A stretch of DNA of 55,676 nucleotides, taken from contig QZLH01000089.1 in NCBI GenBank assembly GCA_003833135.1, positions 75,647 through 131,322 of the forward strand. Reading direction: 5' to 3'. Below are positions 11,724 through 22,170 of this stretch, piece by piece. Within the stretch, counting starts at the first letter, position 1, and each line of letters starts with the position of its first letter. Made by a program: the position numbers and the translations under genes. Below the pieces are notes generated by a model. That model worked only from the letters and a program-made list of their open reading frames with translations, was not told where the DNA came from and ran no database searches. The DNA is from Oehlia diaphana. Lineage: Eukaryota; Glomeromycota; Glomeromycetes; Glomerales; Glomeraceae.

Positions 11724-13014
11724 TTAGTGCTTAGTACCGTTAACTCCCTTGGCACCATCAACACCGTTAACTCTCTTAGCTCCCTCATAATCGTGATTTG
11801 GGTCATAATTGAAATAAGGATCAGCTGAGTAATCGTAATTTTCGTCACCTTCATTGGAATCTTCAATGGAATTTACATGGGACTCTCTAGTAGCATCTCT
11901 CATATTAACACCATAATAGGGACCCGAATGATACTTTAGTTTTAACTGAGTTAAAGGTACCGATTCAGAACAATTTGGATCTTCAGCCTTACATACCTGA
12001 AAGGCATCTGGATCTTGATCAGGATTATTTATATATAATTCTTCACCAAAATGTTGATAGGACCCAATAAATGGAATTGGCCATGATGGAGGCAAACGAG
12101 GAATTGGATCACCACGAATTATAGTTCTTACTGCTTTTAGGTTATCATCAACATATTTAGCAAATATTTCATCACCCGTTCTTGGTTGACCAAATGTAGA
12201 AAGAAACAATTTTTCATTTTTAGCTAATTCTGGCACTTTTTGTATAAGATCTAATGCCGAAAATGTAGCAAGTGCTATGATAAAAAAAAAAAAAGACTGT
12301 TAAAAAGTTGTAATAAAAAGTGTAATTTTTTTTTTGATTTATTGAACTTACCACCACCTAAACTGTGACCCATAAACCCGATACTGAAATTGGGCTTTTC
12401 TTGGATTAATTTTATAAGATCATCGGTAACTTGGGGTTGAATATGTTCCCAAGCATTAAGAAATCCACTGTGCACTAAGGCCCTACCAGGTGCAGGTTTC
12501 CAAAGGTCGTGCCTAATGATTAAGTCAGTAATGTAATTGCTAATGCTTCCTGGTTCCGTTCCTCTATATGCTACGATGATTAATTGTTTTTCTGGATCCA
12601 TGGCTATGTAACCTACATATTTATTATTTTGTTAGTAAACGCAAAAAGTTAACGATGTGTGGCAGAGTAATAATATAAAATACCCCTTGTGTTAAACTGA
12701 GAGTTGCTAAAATCTTTAATCAATTGGGTACCCTTAGTTGCCAGACAGACTTCTCCACAGTTCCAATTTTCAAGAGGACCCTTAGTATAAGCAACAGCAG
12801 CGTAATTAGCAAAGCTCTGTAAATTAGGGATTGATGTAATGGAACCAAGAGTATTAGGTACTGGAGCAGCCTCGATTAATACTGATAAAAAGATTAAGGA
12901 GATTAAAGAAATTAACTTGAAGGATAATGTGTGTTGTAAAAGATGTGAAAAGGAGTTATGCTTGTATTTGGTAGGAGTTGCTTTGCAACTTGAGGAAATA
13001 ATTTGCTGCTGCAT
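11724..13014 (-). CDS. Secreted class 3 (Rhizomucor-type) lipase, copy 2
   Basis: Exons 13014-12654, 12612-12352 and 12274-11724 join to 390 residues, one more than copy 1 because of a single-codon insertion in PAPGRALVHSG. Splice sites are at the same places as in copy 1. The catalytic set is intact: GHSLGGA (Ser204), RGDPIPRLPP and KYHSGPYYGVN. So are the Cys pair and the hydrophobic N-terminal stretch. It would hydrolyse acylglycerols outside the cell, as for copy 1. Differences from copy 1 are clustered: DLWKPAPGRALVHS against DTWNPAPGTLVHH, and SVPLTQLK against SESLGNLS. This could reflect substrate-pocket divergence or gene conversion. The Tyr/Asn-rich tail also differs slightly. Its upstream region has acquired extra DNA, so its expression may differ from that of copy 1 (inference). 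Confidence 0.92.
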
Positions 13015-13528
13015 TGCTTATTGCTTTACAGAGGAAATGTTTTAGTATAATGTTTTAGTGTAAAAGAATGAAATGCTGTCAGAGAAAAAAATACGTTCTT
13101 ATACCTTTTTTTGGAGTGATGATCGCATCTTTATTGAAATTCAATTAATATACACTCACACTTTTTCTTTATATCGACAGATTTGATAAAATACCCTGTA
13201 AATAATTCTTAGTGATTGGACACTTTCGGTGATCGGACACTTCATAGCTTATTAACTAAATCATTTCATTTCTTTATTTTCTTTATTTAAATGACCTTTT
13301 TGTCGTAAAAGTCTTCTATTAAATTGTTAATTATCATTTCGTAAAAAAAGAATAATTTAAATTAAATTGTGTGAATTTTAATTAAAAATTTCCGAGACTT
13401 TGATTATCAACTATTTGGCCGTATAAAGCACGCAATCCGAAATTTTATTTGTCCCACATCTACAAATGTTTGATAATACAAATTAAAATATTAAAGATCA
13501 ATGATCATATATATATATATATATTGAT

Positions 13529-13814
13529 AAAATGAAGCACTTTATTTATTTATATGAAGAAGAACATATAAATTATATAAAGTACCTCCGGAGTTCGGTA
13601 AGTAAAACCTAATACCTCCCTCATTACCAAACCTTCATCTCATACGATGAAGGTGTAGTACCATTACTACTACATAATACATGTATGTTCTAATCAAATA
13701 AAATAAACTAAACATAAGAAAAACTAAAAGTAAAAATTCCTAATATATCTGTACACTTATAAATTATAATCCTAATTACGTGAATTCAACTATTGAATTA
13801 CATATATATTTGAT
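13529..13814. mobile_element. About 280-bp insertion upstream of lipase copy 2
   Basis: Copy A of the duplication has an uninterrupted CATATATATTTTGATTTTTAA. Here the same spot is split. One CATATATAT...ATTGAT lies before the block (to 13528) and another CATATATATTTGAT closes it (13801-13814), as expected for a target-site duplication. The block itself contains an inverted pair ACCTTCAT / ATGAAGGT and the phrase CCTCCGGAGTTCGG. It has no open frame. A short interspersed element or MITE is likely; I cannot name the family. Confidence 0.6.
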
Positions 13815-13934
13815 TTGCAAAATAAAATTTTAATGTGAGACAAAATAAAATTTTGAATCCCAATGGCCGTCTAATTAATAAATAAATTCCGAAATTGCAT
13901 TTAATATAGTTAGATTATACCAAAACAGGTCCGA

Positions 13935-14160
13935 TCAAAATCTCTTGCACGACTAACACAAAATCGAAAATAAAATCTCGACAATCTAAGATCTTGACGA
14001 TCCAATTTAAATTGTTATAATTTTGTTCTAAAATTGTCAGGATATTCAACTTGTCGGTATAATGATTTCTCGGGATTTTGACTTGTCAGGATTTTGGATT
14101 GTCAAAAGATTTTATTGTCGGTCTTGTGTCAGTCGTTCAAATGAATTAGATTTCGTACCA
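13935..14160. repeat. Foldback element
   Basis: The left arm contains ACGACTAACACAA, AATAAAATCT and GACAATCTAAGATCTTGAC. The right arm in reverse contains ACGACTGACACAA, AATAAAATCT and GACAATCCAAAATCCTGAC, in the same order. The arms are about 70-80 bp around a loop near 14030. It has no coding capacity. Confidence 0.6.
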
Positions 14161-14228
14161 AAACCACAAAGTAATATTTGATTTTATGAAAGATTAATTT
14201 AATGAAAGTATATCTGTAATAAAATCCC

Positions 14229-14383
14229 TGTAAAAAAAGTCGATCCGTTTTTATATTCCATTTTTTTTTCCGTAAAAGGCTCATATTTCCGGAATTAATG
14301 ACCTTATATCATGAAATTTATCGATTTATTTACATTTTCCGTGAATGGATCCGTGAAAGGCTCATTTTTACGGAGTTTTTACA
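14229..14383. mobile_element. MITE-like element, TGTAAAAA family (copy 2)
   Basis: Inverse-orientation copy of 2819-2967. It starts TGTAAAAAAAGTCGATCCG and ends CGGAGTTTTTACA, with internal CCGTAAAAGGCTCATATTTCC and CCGTGAAAGGCTCATTTTTAC. This is the best-preserved copy and supports a length of about 155 bp with short terminal inverted repeats. Confidence 0.65.
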
Positions 14384-15002
14384 GAAATAAGGATAAAATT
14401 TTTTATAGGGAATTGATGATACAGCACATATAAGATTTAATTAAAATAAAAAAACAAAATAAAAATAGAATAAAGGTAAATATTAAGAAATGAAAATTGA
14501 GACAAAATTTCAAACGGTTCGAAATAAGCGAAATAGAATAAGTTAGTCATGCTAGCAGTTGCTTTTGTGCACTCTTTTTTTTATTTTTTATACGACAGGA
14601 TCAACATAATATTGATTTATTACAAAAAAAATATTCTAAAGTTTTTGTTGGTTGAAATCAGATTGATATTGGTTGCAGTTAAAAATTTGTAAAATTGGTA
14701 TATATTAAGAATTTAAGATGTATTTATGAATTATATCAACAGGTTAAGTTAATCATTTAACTTCGATATTTAACTTACAATTAATTTTTGTAGTAACTAA
14801 TTAGCTGTTTTTTATAAAATTATTTGCACATGGTAAACATTGAGTCAAGCAATTTAGATACAGGTCGTCCTATCACGTTATTCACGTATGGAAATATTAC
14901 CAGAAAAAAATTTTTTAATCCAACCTTAGGAAGAATGCACTACATTATTTATTGATTTAACATATTACAGTATGAAAATATTATTAAATATAAATTTTAT
15001 AC

Positions 15003-15090
15003 TTGGGGGTGATCATCACCGTTGGTCAGAATTATCAATTTTTACTATAATTTCAGTCACCGGGATCATCACCCCCGGTGATATTCTATA
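15003..15090. repeat. Short foldback with GGGGGTGATCATC ends
   Basis: GGGGGTGATCATCACCG near 15005 pairs with GATCATCACCCCC near 15063, followed by a further CGGTGAT. The loop is AT-rich. It resembles other small CACC/GGTG foldbacks in this window and has no coding capacity. Confidence 0.5.
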
Positions 15091-15499
15091 ATAAAAGCAT
15101 GATTTATTAAAAAAAAATTGCCTTTTTATTTTAAAAAAGATCTCAGATCATTTGTTAAATTAACTACTGATCATTTGATTTTTTTCAATTTTTTTCAATT
15201 CTAATTCTATTTATTTTAAGGAAATTTGGAACTTAACCGCAGTATTTTGAGTTTTTGAAAATATTTTATAGGATATCAGCCATGTAAAATGATGTAATTG
15301 AAAGAAATGAGTAAAATATTTTTAGGCTGGAAATGCTATAAAATTCTCTTATACAGAAAAGAAAGTGAAACCAAGCATGAAATTTATTTATTTTGATAGA
15401 GTTGAGGCGAACGATGTGGAAAACTTTTAATAAAGGGTGGTCCCTGTACCACCAAAAACTGACACTAACCAGGAGATCATTTTGGCTTCAAATATGAAA

Positions 15500-16406
15500 G
15501 AATCAGATATCAATCAGGCGTTTACCAGCCTGAGTTTTAATATCTGATTGATACTTAATTTGACATTCGACCTGTGAGTTCTCATCAATGCTAGATTTGT
15601 TCTATTGGTGGCTTGTGATGTTTCTTGACTGAACTGTAAGGCCAAATTCTTGCACTTTGCGATAGATATTCTGCGATAGATGGAAGCGGTAACCCTTATT
15701 TTGAACTTCTTGGAATTCAGCGCGTATGGCATTAATCGCAGCAATTTCAAAATCAGTTATAATAAACTGAGGCTGTAGATCAACATCATGTTCATCGCTG
15801 AAGTCAATTAATTCTTGAAATAAGCTCTATAAGCTTCTTCAGATTTATTGGACATTAAAGCATATACCAATGGCATTATTTGTGAATTTTCTTGTTTAAA
15901 AATTGTTGGAACCGTTATGAAAGTATGACTGTGTCAAATAATTAATACTAGAAGAAATAGTAAAAATCATATTTTTTCTTCGCCTATGGTTAAATCCCTA
16001 ACTAAGAAATCTGAACCATTTAAAGTTTTTCGCATATTTTCAGGTATGATAAAGATTGTGGTTCTATTATATGTCGATTCGCGAAGAGCATCACGTGATG
16101 GAAGATACGGGTGGACATCTTGTGAAGTGTCAGCTACAATTGATTGGATAACCTGTACAGGATTGTCATTTGTTTGATGAGACCTCTCTTTTAAAAATTT
16201 GATAGTTTTTATAACTTTAACTCGGTTGGCTTCTGCAGCATGATTATGACCAGAAGCTTTTATAAGATGATGTTGATCTTAGTTCGCTTTTCACAATATC
16301 AATAGTACATATGATTTCTATTTTTGTCTTTGATCATACATAATGAAGCCATGAACATTAATTTATGTTTATTACGAATAGAAGGAATAGCCTCACAAAT
16401 ATCCAT
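15500..16406 (-). pseudogene. MULE-type transposase with FLYWCH zinc finger, dead copy
   Basis: Minus-strand translation from about 16406 gives, in order: SIRNKHKLM and DKNRNHMYY-YCEKR (FLYWCH finger, with the expected Trp codon now TGA), then GHNHAAEANRVKVIKTIKF, VADTSQDVHPYLPSRDALR, PLVYALMSNKSEEAYRAYF, and the transposase core FIITDFEIAAINAIRAEF followed by RFHLSQNIYRKVQEFGL. These are the characteristic segments of Mutator-like transposases carrying a FLYWCH domain, which are common in Rhizophagus. The reading is broken by several frameshifts and stops, and the N- and C-terminal ends are lost. It cannot act as an autonomous transposase. No terminal inverted repeats belonging to it were identified. 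Confidence 0.8.
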
Positions 16407-16861
16407 TTCTTTAATGAAAGAAGAGAAAATGAGGATAAAAAGAAAAGATTTTTAGTTTTATATAATATATCTTTCCTTTTATGTATACATTATAAAAAAT
16501 TGTGGCTATGTACATATTAATAATTACTAAATAAAGACAATATTAAAAATATTTTCTTTGTTCAAGGTTATTTAATAGTATTTTATTAAATCTAACAAAG
16601 AAATACATGTTATTAACAAAAAAAAAAATCCCACAAAAGATATAAAGATATATGTAAAAATATTTATAAAATTTATATATTTAATTTTACATATATGTCG
16701 CGTTATTATGTAACAAAAAAAAAAATAAAATTTTATATACACTGTATATCGGTGAAACGTTTGAACGCGACCAGAATAGCAGAAAAATAACCAATGTGAT
16801 TAGATTATTTCAATCTAGTTAGATTTTAGATACACTTCTATAATCTAATTATACTTATATA

Positions 16862-17055
16862 CTGTCGACTCTCGATATAACGAATCCTCCAGTTTTCATC
16901 TCAGTTCATTATAAGGTTATAGCGAAGAATTTTAAAGAATTTAATTAATTGGTTGATTCATTATAACGAGATTTACGGTCATACTTGATTGGTTAGATGT
17001 CACGTGCTCGGAAAAATTCGTTGTAAGCGGGTTCGTTATATCAAGAGCCGACTGG
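16862..17055. mobile_element. Pogo/Tigger-like MITE with TA target duplication
   Basis: A 194-bp element. The left terminus is CTGTCGACTCTCGATATAAC followed by GAATCC. The right terminus in reverse is CAGTCGGCTCTTGATATAAC followed by GAACCC. The two align over about 26 bp with four or so mismatches. TA flanks it on the left (16860-16861) and on the right (17056-17057), as expected for the Tc1/mariner/pogo superfamily. CAGT...CTC-ATATAACGA ends are typical of pogo/Tigger elements. The interior is non-coding and contains TCACGTG. Confidence 0.8.
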
Positions 17056-17209
17056 TAACATTGTTTGTGTGTGTATCATATGGCCGTCGACAATTAAAAA
17101 AATTGAACAATCACGTTATTTTTAACCAATCATGTTTATTAAAATGTTAAGAACCATTTTCACTTAGAACGGCCTTAATAACTTTCCAAAAATGGAATCA
17201 TATTATTAG

Positions 17210-17480
17210 ACAGATTTAGGTAAAGAATTTACAGAAGTTGCACGAACATTTCCTAATAAATCGCACAATAACCTGTTTGATAATATTAAATTTGTTTGTG
17301 CTCAATTATTCCAATGTAAGAAAACTCGTCCTATATGAAAAGACAATTTAGGTATTCCAATTGCTAAATTTAAAATAATTTTTTTCATTGAATCCTCAAA
17401 AATACCAAAAATACAAACAATTACAAAATTGTATTTCCAATTTTCCACGAATTTTAATAATTTACTATAAACTCTTTTAA
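17210..17480 (+). other. Decayed coding fragment, unrecognised
   Basis: A plus-strand frame from 17220 reads EFTEVARTFPNKSHNNLFDN, then IKFVCAQLFQ, a stop, and then DNLGIPIAKFK. The composition is protein-like and loosely recalls a SANT/Myb-type helix (an FP-KS motif), but this is too weak to assert. Stops follow soon after. Confidence 0.25.
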
Positions 17481-18419
17481 TATTCTTCATAATTAGATAA
17501 TTTTGATTTTTTTTTATCGCAAGTTTTAATTTCAAAGAATGTATTTAAAGAATTATACATTTTGTTGATCTGATCCACTTCTATAATAAATCTAATTACC
17601 AATTTTTCATAATACTGTAATTGTTGTAATTGTGAGAAATCTCCCAGTTTGATTTTTACAATTTGTGATTCTCTTTTTACTACAATTTTGTGTCAATAAG
17701 TCAATAATTAATTTTGAGTATAATGTATTTGTATTTGGGAATTTTTTAAAAGACGTTCTTTTTTTTTTCAAGATTAGAAAGCAAAAATAATAAATGACAA
17801 TAATGAATCTTATAAACGAAGGTATATACTTTACAAATATTTGATACAATTAATATTCATTCTAATTTTTTTTAAATAAAAAATATATCAAATCAATAAA
17901 CAAAGATTGGTCAATAACTTGGAATAGAAATGTACTAATGATCTATAATCATTTAATAACTATTTTAAATTTTTCAATTTTTTTTTGTCCCACGTTGTAT
18001 AAGAAACGTTTCATTACGATCTGCTATTATAGAGTTTAAAAATTCACCGGCATTCGGCAAATGTTAAACTCAGCTAATTGAATTTCTAAAAAATGCGTTT
18101 ATGTTACACGTTTCTATTATAGACGTTAACTTGCTATTATCATAAGTTTAATATTGTTATTTACACATAGTAAACACAATTATTGTCTTATTACGAATTC
18201 TACTGTGGTTAGTCTTATAAATATGGTCCACTTCTTTCCAAAGTTCCAAAAAAATTCATTTCCTATCCTTATAAAAATATATAATAAAGTTCGTCTTCTT
18301 TTTAAAAGTTCCAAAAAATTCATTTCCTATCCCTAGAAAAATATATATATACATTATGTATATAAATTTCCAAATAACACCAATTACTGGTTATAAATCT
18401 GTGATTCTATCATTAAGAA

Positions 18420-18760
18420 TAATTTGTTTGTTATTACTTTATTATGCGTACTTTTGTTGCTGGCAACAAATGTTTTAACACTACCAACTTCTTCATCTGA
18501 GAATTCTGAAAATGGCAAGCTTGAAAATCTATAATATATTGTAACTTGTAAATTAATTGATTTTAATTTATTTATATTTATAGAAAATACTACTCATATT
18601 CTACATAAGAGAAAAGTTAAAGGATAACTACCATGCTGCGAATTCTTTTTTATTTCCCGTTCCGACTAACATCCCTTAGGATAAAGATTTTGATGAACTA
18701 AATCTTTATCTTGCTCGAGTGATGAATTTAATTGTGAAAGTGATGATTAAGTTAAATTAA
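18420..18760 (+). pseudogene. Decayed small secreted-protein gene
   Basis: A plus-strand frame reads IKNNLFVITLLCVLLLLATN, then VLTLPTSSSENSENG: a good signal-peptide-like segment but with no ATG, since the codon expected to start it is ATT near 18412. A likely intron ends at TTTATAG (about 18582). The next segment reads ENTTHILHKRKVK, and a one-base shift then opens DNYHAANSFLFPVPTNIP and DKDFDELNLYLA. The HKRK site could be a Kex2 cleavage point. The missing start, a frameshift and a stop make it a likely pseudogene. The family is not recognised. Confidence 0.4.
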
Positions 18761-18986
18761 ATTTGAATAAAGCTAATATATTAAGTAGAGTATTAATTTA
18801 GAATTATACAACTGTAAAGAAGTATTGAATTCGGTTTATTTAGTATTTAATGAGCTATTTTCAAAAATTTAACTAAAACTAAAAATAAAATCAGTTCTAC
18901 ACTACTTTATTTCAAAATTAATACTATATATTAACCTCAAAATAAATCGCTTTAAAAGTGATATTAGATAAATAGATTACATGGGT

Positions 18987-19187
18987 TCATAGCTTATCAA
19001 TAATATACAGTATATATATAAATATATTGTCACGTTGTCCATATTCTGTGATAATGACGCTAATGAGTAATGACTGTAGATTATATCTTTTGCCAGGTCT
19101 ATAAGGACTCAAAGGGGATAAAGGAACATCCCTTTCATTGTTGTTGAAATGTTCTATCCAGATCTGAGACCTTTCCAAACTCGACAA
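18987..19187 (-). other. Possible coding fragment, unrecognised
   Basis: The minus-strand frame reads SSLERSQIWIEHFNNNERD and PLSPLSPYRPGKRYN, with balanced codon use unlike the surrounding AT-rich text. The frame runs on to 18987 but turns low-complexity near the end. No start context, splice partner or family is recognised. It is probably an isolated exon or a relic. Confidence 0.25.
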
Positions 19188-19391
19188 GAAGAGCCATTTA
19201 ATAAAAAGAAGAACTGTTGAATAATAAGAAGAATAATTTAATAAAAAGAAGAACCAACCCTCTTACTCTTAGGGATCCATCTCGACGCGCTCTACCTTTA
19301 ACCAATCATTATTTTCAAACTTTTTCCACACCTTTAATAAAACTTGATGTTCCTAGGAGTCTTTTTCCAAGGTCTTCTTTTCAAGATTTTC

Positions 19392-19586
19392 TTATTTAAT
19401 GGTATAAGAAATAAAAGATTTTTCTATAGCATATGTAACCGATACCATAATGGTAAATCCACCCTCGTTCGTTTCGTACGAACTATTCTGAGTGAAGCCT
19501 TTAACCAATTTACTTTTTACATTATCTTCTGTAACGTTATAAGGTTCCAGCTTCCTAATAATACCTTTATTAATACTAAGTCTCAA
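19392..19586 (-). other. Possible coding fragment, unrecognised
   Basis: The minus-strand frame reads KLEPYNVTEDNVKSKLVKGF and then YETNEGGFTIMVSVTYA, which looks like real protein with alternating beta-strand character. It is short (64 residues), without a clear promoter or partner exon. It is probably a gene fragment; I cannot assign a family. Confidence 0.3.
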
Positions 19587-20276
19587 AAAACCATATAATT
19601 GAAAACGAAATGAAATTCGCTAAAATAATCTTCATACCTTAACTGTGTAATTAATTCCGTCTAATTATTTCATATACTCGTGTTCAAACTAAACTTTGTT
19701 TGCGTAACGCCTTTAAACAATATGTAGTTCAACGAAATGATATCATTATCAATCTCATTTTTGATGATGACATTATTCTAATTAATAATACTAAAAGAAG
19801 TAAAGATATTGTTGAGTTGTATTATTCATTATGCATAGCTCCTAAATTATTTAAAACTAAAAATCAGAATTTTTCAGCTTGAACAAAATATCCACCATAT
19901 ATGCTTGTCTTCGTCTTGAAATTCATGGATTTGCGGTTCGAATAACTTTCGTAGTTTCACTTTTGAGGCCGTATTTTTATCAACATTTGCGGTAAAAGAA
20001 GAGCAAACACCGCCCTTTTTTCTAGTAATATTACAAATCTCACCTGGTATTCTCCATTTTTCAAACCTTTTTTCATTTTGAGAGAACCTATGCCAAGAAA
20101 ATCCTGATTACTTGCTTCTCGCTTGCGACGTTAATTTTAAGTTCTTGCAAAAAATAGAGACAAAGGTTTTTCTTTTCAGTCGCAAAAGTAGAAGTACAGT
20201 ATAGATTTTTCGCTCGGCTCTAAAAAAAATAAAAAAAAAAATTTTTACCGTTTGGTTGTCGTACAATCTTATGATC

Positions 20277-20509
20277 GCCGAAATTTTAATTATTTACCCC
20301 AAGATTTCTAAGTAAAATTCCACCCCCACGTGTCCAGTGATGTTTAAGGGGGCGTGAAAAATAATTTTTTCACCACTAAAAATTTTCTCTGTCCCCAGAA
20401 TACTTATGAAAAAATGAAAACGGTGGGGGTGTGACGCTGGGTGACATTTTGTGCAGGTCACGTGGGGTGAAAAATCTTGGGGCGAAGGGAAGATAATTTT
20501 AATTCTGGC
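20277..20509. repeat. Long foldback element with CACGTG arms
   Basis: The left arm runs GCCGAAATTTTAATTATTT, then CCCCAAGATTT, then ATTCCACCCCCACGTG (20277-20332). The right arm in reverse runs GCCAGAATTAAAATTATCTT, then CCCCAAGATTTTT, then CACCCCACGTGACC (to 20509). The arms are about 55 bp in matching order around a loop of about 120 bp. The next gene's stop codon lies only 160 bp away, so the element sits in its 3' flank. Confidence 0.65.
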
Positions 20510-20671
20510 AAAATCTTCAATGCGGCCGAATTTGACAAATTTTTACTTTAAGACCTAGTTATCCAACTTATGAATTTTACTTTATTAAAACAACGTAAAA
20601 GAAAGACCAATTCCAATTTATAATAATATACACACACGATTTATTTCATCCAACTCCATCAATACATATTA

Positions 20672-22170
20672 TCAAGATTCTTTCTTCATGATTTGAAATA
20701 CTTCATAATCATCTATTGAAAATTTTACTAAATCCCTTATCTTTTTTTCATAACTACGTTGTTTACACCCACTAGAATTATATTCATTTAAACAATCATC
20801 ATCATTCACATATACTAAAAGATCAGTATCAAATGCAGGACCAAATTCATCACAATAAAATAAAGCTCGATCCAAATCCTTTATACGACTTAAAATTGTA
20901 TCTTTAACATTATTCTTATTTTTAAAAGAAAATATAAAACTATCTTTCGTTTTACCCCATTCACCATCACATGAATTCTTCCATATTAAAGGATTATAAC
21001 CACCAACAATTTCTTCTGATCCTTCTACTTTAATAAATGTAATAGTATGAGGTATATTATTACATAATGAGTGAAAACTTTTAGGAGTGAAACCATCTCT
21101 ACTTCCTCTTAATAATAATTTAAATTTATAAGGTAAATAAAAATCTCTTATATGAGAGAATTTATTATTAATACTTGTATTATCAATCCATGCTGAAGTT
21201 AAGGATACAATATTTATATTAATGATTTTTGAACAAAGTTCATTAGATCTAGGAAATAAAATATTATTTGGTATTTGACTTTCAGTATCCAAATGAAATT
21301 CCAATAATTCCTCATAAAGTTGATCTTTTAAAAATTTTCTATAAGGTCGAACATTTCGAAAAAAATCTTTAGAAGATAAACCAAAAAATCTAATAAAAGG
21401 TAAACAATTTTGTAATGTAGTGTTCATCATATTAAATTCATTATCAGACCAAGTTGCAGGATCAGAAATAATTGATGAATTCTGTGCAAGACCCCATTTT
21501 AGTACATAATCCCAAATTTTAACTTCATCAATTTTTAAATCATCACGTTTAATAAGTGAGATTAAAGATTTTTCTGAAATTGAAGTAAAATCAAGCGATT
21601 TAAATATTTTTTCAGGAAATTCAGCGATATAATCAGTACAAAATTGTTGAAGTTCTAATAATAAATTTGATTGAAAACTTATTTGATGAATAAGTCCAAA
21701 ATATTGTTCAACCCATTCTGATTTATTTTTAATTAAATATTTTTGTAAATAATCAACTAATTCTTGAAGATGAAGTTGATCAGCGGCAGTCAATATTTTT
21801 GAAATATTTATAGTATCTTGTTCATCTAAAGAAAAGATTCCACCGTAAATGTACCTATAAATATATATTTATTAATAAAGTTCATTATTAAATTTAAGGT
21901 TATAAAAAGTACTTACTTTAAAATAACCTGAAAGATTTCTGGTGAAATATTTGGTAACTTAATATGATTTAAATTACCATCATTACGAATTTTATTGGAG
22001 GCTAAAGTACGTCGTAAAAAAGGAGAGCGGTAACACAGGATAATCATATGAGCACGAAATATTTTTACATCCGGATCTTCACCAACTTCAATTGTAATAT
22101 CATAATATTCATCATCTTTTAAGATCTCAATATAATTTTGGCTTAATTTTTGAAAAAAGTGCGTTGACAT
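20672..22170 (-). CDS. BTB-BACK-TLDc domain protein
   Basis: Two exons, 22170-21917 and 21854-20672, join to 478 residues across a 62-bp intron (GTAAGT...TATAG). The BTB domain is at about residues 18-120 (YYDITIEVGE, FRAHMIILCYRSPFLRR, IKLPNISPEIF). A BACK-like helical region spans about 125-260 (FCTDYIAEFPEKIF, IWDYVLKWG, TWSDNEF). The TLDc domain is at about 300-475 (YKFKLLLRGSRDGF, GYNPLIW, DSFIFSFK, GPAFDTDLLVYVNDDDC). BTB proteins of this form can act as Cullin-3 adaptors, and TLDc domains are linked to oxidative-stress resistance. This architecture is strongly expanded in Rhizophagus. The gene appears complete and undamaged. Its cellular target is unknown. Confidence 0.9.

Larger units (their letters stand above)
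11551..13910. repeat. Segmental duplication, copy B
   Basis: Same-orientation partner of 423-2365. Coding parts and proximal flanks are very similar. This copy carries two extra blocks in its upstream flank: about 110 bp at 13262-13378 and about 280 bp at 13529-13814. Past about 13910 the similarity to copy A stops. Confidence 0.8.
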
